Assembly (NCBI RefSeq): GCF_900089605.1
Contig: NZ_LT594324.1
Span: 124,001-188,000 of the forward strand
Origin: Micromonospora narathiwatensis
GTDB taxonomy: Bacteria; Actinomycetota; Actinomycetes; Mycobacteriales; Micromonosporaceae
Direction of reading: 5' to 3'
Length of the DNA: 64,000 nucleotides
Numbering within the stretch: the stretch's first letter is position 1; the number at the start of each line of letters is the position of its first letter. Below are positions 35,896-43,488 of the stretch, one piece after another. The notes beneath the pieces were generated by a model. It was not told where the DNA came from. It saw only the letters and a list, made by a program, of their open reading frames with translations, and made no database searches. The position numbers were made by a program, and so were the translations under genes.

Positions 35896-36537
35896 GCCAG
35901 CACCGTACCCGACCGGTCCGCCGAGCAGCCCCGCCGTGCGCGGACCGGCGCCCAGCCGCGCGGCGGTGGCCAGGTCGGCGGCGGTGTCCACGTCCCGACG
36001 CAGGGTCGGCCAGTCGCCGCGCAGCGGCAGCGCCCCGCTCGCCGCGTGCGCCGCCGCCGAGCCCACCCCGAACCGGGGGTCCAGCGGGACCCCGGCCGGC
36101 GCGGCGAGCAGCACGGTGCCGCTGCCCGGGGCGTCGGCCACGAACCCGCGTACCCCGGACGGGCCGGCCGGGACGGCCCGCAGCGCCGCGGCCAGCTCGG
36201 CCGGACGCAGCGCGGGCAGGTCGGCGGTGAGGCCGGCCACCGCGACGCGCGGGCCGGCGACCGCCGCCCCGCGCCGGAAGGCGGCGTTCAGCCCGGCGCC
36301 CGGGTCGGGCACCGGCCGCGCGCCGGCCGCCGACGCCTCCGCCACCACCCGCGCGTCGTCGCTGACCACCAGGACCTCGCCCACCGCCGGGCAGGCGCGC
36401 ACCGCGCGGACCGTGTCGGCCGCCAGCGCCAGCGCCAGCTCCTCGTGGGGTACGGCGGGCAGCGCGCCCCGCAGGCGGCTCTTCGCCGCCCGGAGGCGCT
36501 TCACCGGCACCACCACGGTCCAGGTCGGGTCGGGCAC
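35698..36537 (-). CDS. cofC: CofC/FbiD guanylyltransferase with a C-terminal cold-shock-like module
   Basis: A 279-residue protein. Residues 1-210 are a CofC/FbiD nucleotidyltransferase that activates 2-phospholactate or phosphoenolpyruvate with GTP for coenzyme F420 synthesis: VVVPVKRLRAAKSRLRG, VLVVSDDARVVAEA, VAGLTADLPALRP, DPRFGVGSAAAH and DVDTAADL. The last 65 residues (from MQGTVATYD) form a small beta-barrel of the cold-shock type not found in ordinary CofC of about 205-215 residues. The GTG at 36537 was chosen because it yields the family start VPDPTWTVVVPVK. See the internal start entry for the alternative view. Confidence 0.88.
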   Translation of the reverse strand: MPDPTWTVVVPVKRLRAAKSRLRGALPAVPHEELALALAADTVRAVRACPAVGEVLVVSDDARVVAEASAAGARPVPDPGAGLNAAFRRGAAVAGPRVAVAGLTADLPALRPAELAAALRAVPAGPSGVRGFVADAPGSGTVLLAAPAGVPLDPRFGVGSAAAHAASGALPLRGDWPTLRRDVDTAADLATAARLGAGPRTAGLLGGPVGYGAGMQGTVATYDASTRSGVLLLDDGTELPFPARAFDASGLRLLRLGQRVRVERDAAGEIVRVTLPTMA

Positions 36538-36649
36538 GTGACCATCCTGCCAGCCGGACGGCGGTACCCTCACTGGCCGGACCCAGGGCGAGCAGGCATG
36601 ATTTCGTCGCGGGCGTGGCGCGTGGGTCGGGGCACTACGAGGAGGCAGG

Positions 36650-37375
36650 GTGGCACCGCGGAGGCTGGGGTTCTGGCAGTGGCTGGCCGTGGTGCTGGTC
36701 AAGCCGGTGTTGACCGTCTGGACGCGGCGCACCTGGCGGGGCATGGAGCACCTGCGCCACCCCGGCGGCGTCATCATCGTGCCGAACCACGTCTCGCACG
36801 CGGACCCGCTGGTCTCCGCGCACTTCATCCACGACGCCGGGCGCTGGCCGCAGTATCTGGGCAAGGCCAGCCTGTTCCGGGTGCCGGTGATCGGCTGGAT
36901 CCTGTACCGGTGCAAGCAGATCCCGGTGGAACGGGGCACCGTCGAGGCGGCCAAGTCGCTGGACAAGCTGGTCGCCGCGGTGCGGGCCGGTGGCGCGGTG
37001 GTGATCTACCCGGAGGGGACCATCACCCGTGAACCGGACCTTTGGCCGATGAAGGGCAAGACCGGGGCGGCCCGGCTGGCGCTGGCCACCGGCGCGCCGG
37101 TGATCCCGGTCGCCATGTGGGGGCCGGAGAAGATGTTCGAACCGCGTACCGCCCGGCTCCGGCTGCGCCCGCGGACCCCGGTGACCGTGGTGGCCGGGCC
37201 GCCGATCGACCTGAGCCGCTGGGCGGGCGCGACGCCGTCCCGGGTCGTGCTGGAGGAGATGACCGACACGATCATGCTCCGGCTCCGCGACATGGTCGCC
37301 GAGATCCGCGGCGGCACGCCGCCACCGCTGTGGGAGCGTCCCGCCCGGACCCGCACCCGTGAGGCCGGAGAATGA
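36650..37375 (+). CDS. plsC: 1-acyl-sn-glycerol-3-phosphate acyltransferase
   Basis: A 241-residue acyltransferase that makes phosphatidic acid from lysophosphatidic acid. The catalytic HX4D is in NHVSHADP (His47-Asp52), followed by a [13 protein letters not shown] block, the YPEGTI motif and [10 protein letters not shown]. One hydrophobic N-terminal segment anchors it to the membrane. The start is GTG with AGGAGG. It overlaps gpsA by 4 bp (ATGA), so both are made from one mRNA, and it is divergent from cofC across 112 bp. Confidence 0.94.
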   Translation: MAPRRLGFWQWLAVVLVKPVLTVWTRRTWRGMEHLRHPGGVIIVPNHVSHADPLVSAHFIHDAGRWPQYLGKASLFRVPVIGWILYRCKQIPVERGTVEAAKSLDKLVAAVRAGGAVVIYPEGTITREPDLWPMKGKTGAARLALATGAPVIPVAMWGPEKMFEPRTARLRLRPRTPVTVVAGPPIDLSRWAGATPSRVVLEEMTDTIMLRLRDMVAEIRGGTPPPLWERPARTRTREAGE

Positions 37376-38379
37376 CCGGGCATGTCGCGGTGCTGGGGGC
37401 GGGGTCGTGGGGTACGACGTTCGCCAAGATCCTCGCGGACGCCGGCCGGGACGTGACGATCCTGGCCCGGCGACGGTCGGTGGCCGAGGCGATCCGCACC
37501 GAGCGCCGCAATTCGGACTACCTGCCGGGCGTACGGCTGCCCGACCGGGTCACCGCCACCGGCGACGCCGAGGAGGCGATCGTCGGCGCGGAGGTGGTGG
37601 TGCTCTCCGTGCCGTCGCAGACGCTGCGCGGCAACCTCGCCGGGTGGACCCCGTACCTGGACCCCGACGCCACGCTGGTCTCCCTGATGAAGGGCATCGA
37701 GCTGGGCACCACCAAGCGGATGAGCCAGGTGATCATGGAGACCGCCGGGGTGCCGGCCGACCGGGTGGTGGTCGTCTCCGGGCCCAACCTGGCCCCGGAG
37801 ATCGCCGCCGAGCAGCCCGCCGCGACCGTGATCGCCGGCACCGACAGCCGGCGGGCCGCCCTGGTCCAGTCGTCGATCCGGACGCCGTACTTCCGCCCGT
37901 ACACCAACGACGACGTGATCGGCTGCGAGCTGGGCGGGGCGGTGAAGAACGTGATCGCCCTGGCGTACGGGATCGCCACCGCGATGGGCTTCGGCGACAA
38001 CACCCGGGCCATGCTGATGACCCGGGGCCTGGCCGAGACCGCCCGGCTGGGCGTGGCGCTCGGCGCCGACCCGATCACCTTCGCCGGGCTGGCCGGCATG
38101 GGTGACCTGGTCGCCTCGTGCTCCTCCCCGCTGGCCCGCAACCGGACCTTCGGCGAGCACCTGGGCCGGGGGGAGACCCTGGAACAGGCGCAGGCGGCCA
38201 CCCGGCAGACCGCCGAGGGGGTGAAGAGCTGCCTGGCCATCCGGGACCTGGCCCGGGCGCACGGGGTGGAGATGCCGATCACCGAGCAGATCGAGCGGAT
38301 CTGCCACGAGGGGATGGACCCGCGGCTCGCCGTGGACGCCCTGATGAGCCGGACCGCGAAGCCCGAGTCGTACGAGTGA
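37372..38379 (+). CDS. gpsA: NAD(P)H-dependent glycerol-3-phosphate dehydrogenase
   Basis: A 335-residue enzyme that makes sn-glycerol 3-phosphate from dihydroxyacetone phosphate, supplying the PlsC pathway. The Rossmann motif is [13 protein letters not shown] at the N-terminus; SLMKGIE and the catalytic-Lys stretch [17 protein letters not shown] are intact, as is [13 protein letters not shown]. Length is standard. ATGA overlap with plsC. Confidence 0.96.
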   Translation: MTGHVAVLGAGSWGTTFAKILADAGRDVTILARRRSVAEAIRTERRNSDYLPGVRLPDRVTATGDAEEAIVGAEVVVLSVPSQTLRGNLAGWTPYLDPDATLVSLMKGIELGTTKRMSQVIMETAGVPADRVVVVSGPNLAPEIAAEQPAATVIAGTDSRRAALVQSSIRTPYFRPYTNDDVIGCELGGAVKNVIALAYGIATAMGFGDNTRAMLMTRGLAETARLGVALGADPITFAGLAGMGDLVASCSSPLARNRTFGEHLGRGETLEQAQAATRQTAEGVKSCLAIRDLARAHGVEMPITEQIERICHEGMDPRLAVDALMSRTAKPESYE

Positions 38380-38386
38380 GGCCGCG

Positions 38387-39502
38387 ATGACCGAGTGGGG
38401 GGACGGCACCCGCAGCGTGCACGCCGGGCTGCCCGCGCCGACGCCGGGCGAGCCGTTCCTGCCCGGGCCGGTCTTCGCCGCGCCGTACCACCTGGACCCG
38501 TGGCAGGGGCCGACGGCGACGCCCAACGGGTACGGCCGGCCGGACAACCCGACCCGGCGGCTGCTGGAGGCGGCCATCGGCGAGTTGGAGGGCGGGGACT
38601 GCCGGGTCTTCGCCAGCGGCCAGGCGGCCATCACCGGGCTGCTGCTGGCGCTGCTGCGCCCCGGCGACACGGTGCTGCTCCCCGCCGACGGCTACTTCCC
38701 GGTGCGCGCCTTCGCCACCGACACCCTCGCCGGCATCGGGGTGCGGGTCGGCTTCGTGCCGACCGCCGGGCCGTACCCGTCGTTCTCCGGCGTCCGGCTG
38801 GTGCTGCTGGAGACCCCGGCGAACCCCGGCCTGGACGTGGCCGACGTGCCCGCGCTGGCCGCCGCGGCGCACGCCGCCGGGGCCCTTCTGGCGGTCGACA
38901 ACACCACCGCCACGCCGCTCGGGCAGCGCCCGTTGGACCTCGGCGCCGACGTGGTGGTGGCCTCCGGCACCAAGGCGCTCACCGGCCACTCCGACCTGTT
39001 GCTCGGGTACGTGGCGACCCGCTCCGCCGAGCTGCTCGACCCGGTGACCGCCTGGCGGACCACCACCGGCGCGGTGCCCGGACCGTTCGACTGCTGGCTG
39101 GCCCACCGCTCGTTGGCGACCATGGACCTGCGGCTGGCCCGGCAGGCCGCCAACGCGGAGGCGCTCGCCCGGCTGCTCGCCGGCCGCGCCGACGTGACCG
39201 GGCTGCGCTGGCCCGGGCTGCCGGGGGACCCGGCGTACCCGGTCGCCTCGGTCCAGATGCGACGGATGCCCGGGGTGCTCTCGTTCGACCTGGGCGACGC
39301 CGACCGGGTGGCCCGGTTCCTCGACGCGTCGCGCCTGGTCGCCGCCGCCACGTCGTTCGGCGGGGTGCACACCACCGCCGACCGGCGGGCCCAGTGGGGC
39401 GACGACACCGCCCCCGGCTTCGTCCGGCTCTCCTGCGGCATCGAGGACCCCGCCGACCTGGTGGCCGACGTGGCCGCCGCGCTGGACGCCAGCGCGACCT
39501 GA
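38387..39502 (+). CDS. Cys/Met-metabolism PLP enzyme (cystathionine gamma-synthase/lyase family)
   Basis: A 371-residue fold-type I PLP enzyme of transsulfuration. The PLP Lys is in ASGTKALTGHSDLLLGYV; other landmarks are YGRPDNPTRRLLEAAIGELE, CRVFASGQAAITG and FGGVHTTADRRAQWG near the C-terminus. It is shorter than classic MetB (about 385-400) and the residues that separate synthase from gamma- or beta-lyase are not clear, so no gene symbol is given. It starts 7 bp after gpsA, so it is probably in the plsC operon. Confidence 0.9.
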   Translation: MTEWGDGTRSVHAGLPAPTPGEPFLPGPVFAAPYHLDPWQGPTATPNGYGRPDNPTRRLLEAAIGELEGGDCRVFASGQAAITGLLLALLRPGDTVLLPADGYFPVRAFATDTLAGIGVRVGFVPTAGPYPSFSGVRLVLLETPANPGLDVADVPALAAAAHAAGALLAVDNTTATPLGQRPLDLGADVVVASGTKALTGHSDLLLGYVATRSAELLDPVTAWRTTTGAVPGPFDCWLAHRSLATMDLRLARQAANAEALARLLAGRADVTGLRWPGLPGDPAYPVASVQMRRMPGVLSFDLGDADRVARFLDASRLVAAATSFGGVHTTADRRAQWGDDTAPGFVRLSCGIEDPADLVADVAAALDASAT

Positions 39503-39517
39503 CGCCGCCGGCTCCGC

Positions 39518-39669
39518 TATCGTGTCGGGCAGCCACGGCCCTCACGGGCCCCGACCGGAGGAGGTGAGACCGATCCACCAGACGAGGACCGGCGCTCCCT
39601 CCGAGTCCACGTCGCCCCGGGACTAGGGCGACGCCGGGAGCGTCGACGAGCGCTCCCGAAAGGCATCAC
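39518..39669 (+). promoter_or_regulatory. Structured leader with short reading frame: putative translational attenuator
   Basis: TATCGT (39518-39523) is a likely -10 box. After it come a hairpin GGCCC-TCAC-GGGCC (39537-39550), a purine-rich GGAGGAGGTGAG, a short reading frame to 39626, hairpin A (39611-39617 with 39626-39632) that encloses the stop codon, and hairpin B (39635-39642 with 39651-39658) abutting the AAAGG ribosome site of the methyltransferase. A third hairpin C (39629-39634 with 39640-39645) excludes both A and B. This resembles the switch of drug-induced erm leaders. Confidence 0.6.
39564..39626 (+). CDS. Leader peptide reading frame (20 codons) of the methyltransferase
   Basis: GTG to TAG, product MRPIHQTRTGAPSESTSPRD. 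The GTG overlaps a GGAGGTGA sequence that is itself a perfect anti-SD match, with only 2 nt between GGAGG and GTG; so either this GTG is used or the ribosome starts at the in-frame ATC at 39573 (a rare start, as in infC). The stop codon is inside hairpin A. The peptide resembles no protein family. Confidence 0.4.
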   Translation: MRPIHQTRTGAPSESTSPRD

Positions 39670-40455
39670 ATGGCACCGATCCATCCCGACCGTCCCGCCC
39701 TCGTCGCCCGGCTGCGCGCCGCCGGTTGCGTCTACGCCGAGGACGAGGCGGAACTGCTGATCGCCGCCGCCGACACGGCCGAGGCACTGACCGACCTCGT
39801 CGACCGCCGGGTCGCCGGCCTGCCGCTGGAACACCTGCTCGGCTGGGCCGAGTTCTGCGGCCTGCGGGTCGCCGTCGAACCCGGGGTGTTCGTGCCCCGG
39901 GGCCGTACCGCGCTGCTGGTCGCCGCCGCCGCGTCGGTGGCCGGGCCGGCCCCCGCCGTGCTCGACCTCTGCTGCGGGTCGGGCGCCGCCGCACTGGTGC
40001 TGCACGGCCGGCTCGCCCCGCGCTGGCTGGCCGCCGCCGACATCGACCCGGTCGCGGTGGCCTGCGCCCGACGCAACCTCGCCCCGTTCGGCGTACCCGT
40101 CTACCAGGGCGACCTGTTCGCGCCGGTCCCGCCGGAGTGGCGGGGCCGGCTCGACCTGGTGGTGGCGAACGCCCCGTACGTGCCGAGCGGCGCGGTGGCG
40201 CTGATGCCGGCGGAGGCGCGGCTGCACGAGTCGTCGGTGGCCCTGGACGGCGGCGCGGACGGGCTGGCCGTGCTGCGCCGGGTGGCGGCCGGCGCGGCCG
40301 AGTGGCTCGCCCCGGGCGGGCACCTGGCGGTCGAGGTGAGCGTCACGCAGTCCGGGGCGCTCTGCGCGGTGCTGGCCGGGGCGGGCCTGGTGCCGACGGT
40401 CGTGCACGACGACGACCTGGATGCCACGGCGATCACTGCCCGCCGGCCCGCCTGA
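39670..40455 (+). CDS. HemK/PrmC-related class I methyltransferase of unknown target
   Basis: A 261-residue SAM-dependent methyltransferase close to PrmC, which methylates the Gln of the GGQ motif in release factors. The SAM site is VLDLCCGSGAAALVL and the catalytic NPPY appears as NAPY in VVANAPYVPSG. The actinobacterial 'PrmC-related' group has just this NAPY-type motif and an undefined substrate. The ATG has AAAGG upstream at 6 nt, next to the hairpin B of its leader. ArfB, another GGQ protein, is encoded in the same window but not next to it. Confidence 0.88.
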   Translation: MAPIHPDRPALVARLRAAGCVYAEDEAELLIAAADTAEALTDLVDRRVAGLPLEHLLGWAEFCGLRVAVEPGVFVPRGRTALLVAAAASVAGPAPAVLDLCCGSGAAALVLHGRLAPRWLAAADIDPVAVACARRNLAPFGVPVYQGDLFAPVPPEWRGRLDLVVANAPYVPSGAVALMPAEARLHESSVALDGGADGLAVLRRVAAGAAEWLAPGGHLAVEVSVTQSGALCAVLAGAGLVPTVVHDDDLDATAITARRPA

Positions 40456-40580
40456 GGCCCCACGGCCGACACCGCCCGACGGTCGGCGGGGCCAGGTCGT
40501 GGGTGGTGGCCGTCCGGCGCATGGCGGGCCGGTCAACGCCGAACTAGCCTCGGGTCAGGCTCAGGTGGGAGGCGGTGGCC

Positions 40581-41633
40581 GTGGGCAGCGCGGGTGTGCC
40601 GGTGGTGGTGGGTCTGGACAACGGCGGCAACAGCGACAACGCCACCGTGCTGACCGTGGACGGCCGGTTCCTGGTGGACGGGCTGGTCGAGATCCCCAGC
40701 GAGGTCCAGGCCGGCCCGGAGGCGGCGATCGAGGCCCTCGCGCGGGCGTTCGACGGCATCCTGGCCCGCACCGGCGTGCCCCGCGAGCTGGTGCGCGCGG
40801 TCGGCCTGGACACGCCCGGCCCGGCCAGCGCCACCGGGGTGATCTCCTCGCGCGGCTCGACCAACTTCTCCCAGCCGGCCTGGCGGGGGTACGACGTGCG
40901 CGGCGCGTTGGAGCGCCGGCTGGGGCTGCCCGTGGTCTACGCCAACGACGGCAACGCGGCGGCCCTCTACGCCCACCACGTCCACTTCGGAGCGGACGCG
41001 ATGCGTCGCTCGTCCGTAGCCGCCATCGTCGGCACCGGTCTCGGCGGCGGGGTGGTGGAGGCCGGTCGGGTGGTCGGCGGCGGGGCCGGCATGGCGGGTG
41101 AGTTCGGGCACGTGCACATCCCGCTCGACGGGCTGCTGGCCCCGGGCCAGCCCGTGCCCACCTGTGCCTGTGGCTTCGCCGGGGACGCGGAGAGCATCGC
41201 CTCGCTCACCGCCATCGAGCGCAGCCTGCTGCCGTACTGGCTGGGGCGGTTTCCGGGGCATCCGCTGGCGGCGGAGGAGCCAGGCCGGGCGGCGAAGCTG
41301 GTCCGGGGCTACGGCGAGCGGGGCGACGAACTGGCCCGGCAGCTCTTCGCCCAGCAGGCGACGGCGCTGGGCCGGCTCTTCACCATCGCGGCGAACTTCA
41401 CCGACCCGCACGCGTACTTCGTCGGTGGCGGGGTGGTGGAGGCGGCGCCGGAGTTCCGCGACTGGTTCCTCGACGTCGTACGCGAGCACACGGTGCTCCG
41501 CGCCGAGCAGCGTGCGGTGGCCACCTTCGCCCTGGTGCCCGACCGGGACATGGCCGGGGCGCGTGGGGTGGCCATCGCCGCTCTGGAGGCGCTCCGGGCC
41601 GACGCCGTCGCCGGCCCGCTGGTCGCCGGCTGA
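40581..41633 (+). CDS. ROK-family sugar kinase/regulator with incomplete zinc motif
   Basis: A 350-residue ROK protein (glucokinase, fructokinase and repressor superfamily). The phosphate loop is VVVGLDNGGNSDN, the second phosphate motif VGTGLGGGVVEAG and the catalytic Asp is in YANDGNAAA. The zinc-binding region GEFGHVHIP ... CACGFAGDAE lacks the second pair's Cys (ROK consensus CxCGxxGCxE), so metal binding may be lost. There is no N-terminal helix-turn-helix, so it is kinase-like. GGGAGG lies 8 nt before the GTG at 40581 but only 2 nt before the in-frame GTG at 40575; the first is preferred. Confidence 0.85.
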   Translation: MGSAGVPVVVGLDNGGNSDNATVLTVDGRFLVDGLVEIPSEVQAGPEAAIEALARAFDGILARTGVPRELVRAVGLDTPGPASATGVISSRGSTNFSQPAWRGYDVRGALERRLGLPVVYANDGNAAALYAHHVHFGADAMRRSSVAAIVGTGLGGGVVEAGRVVGGGAGMAGEFGHVHIPLDGLLAPGQPVPTCACGFAGDAESIASLTAIERSLLPYWLGRFPGHPLAAEEPGRAAKLVRGYGERGDELARQLFAQQATALGRLFTIAANFTDPHAYFVGGGVVEAAPEFRDWFLDVVREHTVLRAEQRAVATFALVPDRDMAGARGVAIAALEALRADAVAGPLVAG

Positions 41634-41678
41634 TCCGCGGCCCGTCCGCGCCGGAGTCCGGCCGGCGCCGGTGGCGGG

Positions 41679-41879
41679 TCAGCCGCGCGGTGGCGCGCCG
41701 GTGAAGGCCGCCCAGGCGGCCGGGGGGAAGACCAGCACCGGACCGCTCGGATCCTTGGAGTCGCGGACCGCGACCGCCTCCGGCAACAGCGCCATCTCGA
41801 CGCACGCGCCCTCGTCCCCGCTGTGGCTGCTCTTGCGCCAGCCGGTGGCCGGCGGGCGGGGGCTGTTCGTGCCGTTCAT
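41679..41879 (-). CDS. DUF397 protein
   Basis: A 66-residue protein that is typical of the large actinobacterial DUF397 family: TGWRKSSHSGDEGACVEMA, a VAVRDSKDP block and a FPPAAWAAF C-terminus. Such genes nearly always sit next to an XRE regulator of the DUF5753 (Scr1) type; streptomycete pairs of this kind control development and antibiotic production, where the small protein counteracts the regulator. Here it begins 4 bp after the XRE gene's stop. Confidence 0.93.
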   Translation of the reverse strand: MNGTNSPRPPATGWRKSSHSGDEGACVEMALLPEAVAVRDSKDPSGPVLVFPPAAWAAFTGAPPRG

Positions 41880-41883
41880 GGGT

Positions 41884-42729
41884 CTACCTCTCGTTCAGCA
41901 GGCGGAGGAGCTGTTCCCGGGTGGCCGCCGGGCTCAGCGCCACGGTCCGCAGGTGCTCCATGATCTTGGTGCAGGTACGCAGGTCACCCGGCCGGTCCAG
42001 GACCATCTGCCCGGCGACCGTCTCCACGGAGGCGATGATCGGATCCTCCGGGTCGGCGAATTCCAGGATGTGCAGCGAGCCCCGGGTGCCCCGGTGGTAG
42101 CCGGCGGCGAGGGGGATCACCTGCACGGTGATGTTGGGTAGCTCGCCCATCTTCAGCAGGTGCCGCAACTGACCCTCCATCACGGACCGGTCGCCGACCG
42201 GTCGCAGCAACGCGCCCTCGTCGATGATGGCGTCGAGGATCGGCGGATCGTCACCCGTGAGCCGCTGCTGCCGGTCGAGTCGCAGGTGGACCCGCTGCTC
42301 CACCTGCTCGTCGCTGAGCGTGTGCGGGCCGCCGCGCATCACGCCCCGGATGTAGTCGGCGGTCTGGAGCAGGCCGGGCACCACCGAGGGCTCGAAGTTG
42401 GCGATCCCGGTCGCCTCCGCCTCCAGCGCGATGAAGTCGATGGTCCGCCGGTCCAGCAGGTACGAGTAGGAGACCCACCAGCCGGGCTTGCGGGCGTCCT
42501 TGGCCAGTTGCACCGCCGCGGCGATCTCGTCCGGGCTCACCCCGTAGAGGGTCAGCAGGGCGCGTACGGTGGCCGGACTGACCAGCGTCTGGGCGTTCTC
42601 GTAGCGGGACAGGGTGCTCCGAGTGCTGTTGATCTCGTCGGCCGCCACCTCCAGGGTCAGGCCGGCGGCCTCCCGGTGGGTACGCAGGGCGATGCCGAGC
42701 CGTCGGGCCCGGGCGGTCTTCGGCGCCAT
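41884..42729 (-). CDS. XRE-family regulator with DUF5753 (Scr1-like)
   Basis: A 281-residue transcription factor with an N-terminal helix-turn-helix (about residues 10-65: LGIALRTHREAAGLTLEVAADEINSTRSTLSRYE) and a DUF5753 domain over the remainder (WWVSYSYLLDRRTIDFIALE, VPGLLQTADYIRGVM, LEFADPEDPIIASVE). The ATG at 42729 gives the family start MAPKTARARR; one at 42747 is also in frame. It forms an operon with the DUF397 gene. Confidence 0.92.
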   Translation of the reverse strand: MAPKTARARRLGIALRTHREAAGLTLEVAADEINSTRSTLSRYENAQTLVSPATVRALLTLYGVSPDEIAAAVQLAKDARKPGWWVSYSYLLDRRTIDFIALEAEATGIANFEPSVVPGLLQTADYIRGVMRGGPHTLSDEQVEQRVHLRLDRQQRLTGDDPPILDAIIDEGALLRPVGDRSVMEGQLRHLLKMGELPNITVQVIPLAAGYHRGTRGSLHILEFADPEDPIIASVETVAGQMVLDRPGDLRTCTKIMEHLRTVALSPAATREQLLRLLNER

Positions 42730-42882
42730 GGATCGATGGTCGCACATTCAACGGGAAAGTGGGCATGAGAGAAAGTCGATGAGAGTTGCATTCACGCGTG
42801 TCCACCTGTCAATCTGTGACCACGTCCTCACCACCGGTTGTCGTGGCGACGGTGGTGGTGAGCGACCGGAGGGGATGGGGCG

Positions 42883-42926
42883 CGCGGCGATCGGGTTATT
42901 TCTCCCCCCACGACCCGATCGTCGCG
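42883..42926 (+). promoter_or_regulatory. Long hairpin in the leader of the small gene at 43008
   Basis: A 14-bp stem (42883-42896 with 42913-42926, one wobble) with a 16-nt loop containing TATTTCTCCCCCC. It lies 37 bp before the leader peptide start and 82 bp before the small gene. Confidence 0.5.
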
Positions 42927-42963
42927 TGCCCCTTGCCGGCTGAGCAGACGGGGAGGGAATCAC

Positions 42964-43011
42964 ATGACGGCGATGGGCTGCCGCCCTCCGGACGGCGGTG
43001 CACAGCCATGA
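42964..43011 (+). CDS. 15-residue leader peptide coupled to the next gene
   Basis: ATG to TGA, product MTAMGCRPPDGGAQP, with a strong GGGAGGG site 7 nt upstream. Its stop overlaps the next start (ATGA), while the next gene has no ribosome site of its own. A small stem CCGCC/GGCGG lies within it. It is very probably translated and delivers ribosomes to the following gene. Confidence 0.6.
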   Translation: MTAMGCRPPDGGAQP

Positions 43012-43235
43012 CCCGCTTCCTGGTGGTCCTCACCGACGTCCGGCCGCTCGACGGCGTGGCGCGCAACGAGCGGACGAGCCCGGAGCGCCGCCGGCAGGTG
43101 GTCGGGGCGAGCAGCCGGGAGGCGGCGGACCGGATCGCCGGCGCCTTCATGGCGCTGGGCATGGTCCGCGCGGGACGGCAGCGGGTCAAGGTCATCGCCG
43201 TCGGACGTCGCGTCGCCGCGCTCCGGAGCGCCTGA
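43008..43235 (+). CDS. Small conserved hypothetical protein
   Basis: A 75-residue basic protein (MTRFLVVLTDVRPLDGVARN ... VKVIAVGRRVAALRSA). It starts like an alpha/beta ferredoxin-like fold (a hydrophobic strand, then a helix with AADRIAGAFMALGMV), with no known motif, Cys or signal peptide. Its ATG overlaps the stop of the 15-residue peptide, which implies translational coupling. It is divergent from the XRE/DUF397 operon and ends at a very long perfect hairpin. The function is unknown; a partner or target of the XRE regulator is one possibility. Confidence 0.62.
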   Translation: MTRFLVVLTDVRPLDGVARNERTSPERRRQVVGASSREAADRIAGAFMALGMVRAGRQRVKVIAVGRRVAALRSA

Positions 43236-43279
43236 ACTGAATCCCGCCCGCCCTGCGGACCCGGAACCCGGGGCGGCGC

Positions 43280-43318
43280 CCGGACGGCCGGTGGCAGGTC
43301 CCGCCACCGGCCGTCCGG
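43280..43318 (+). terminator. 16-bp hairpin terminator before ddl
   Basis: A perfect 16-bp stem (43280-43295 with 43303-43318) and a 7-nt loop. A possible TATACGAT-like ddl -10 region follows at about 43343. Confidence 0.75.
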
Positions 43319-43488
43319 CCTGTCGCCGTACGGTTACTCACCGTATACGATTCGTTGCCCGGATCGGTTCGGCCGTCGTTCTCCCCGGGTATCGACCACC
43401 CGTGCTCGCCACGCACAGTAAGGTCAACCGGGTGAGCGCCAACGGCGAGCACGGCCAGCCGCAGTCGCGACCGAAGAGGTGACCACCA

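Noticed and set aside
42786..43007. Longer N-terminus for the small gene at 43008
   Set aside because: The upstream 74 residues have no protein-like pattern and cross the long hairpin; the coupled leader frame explains the start better.
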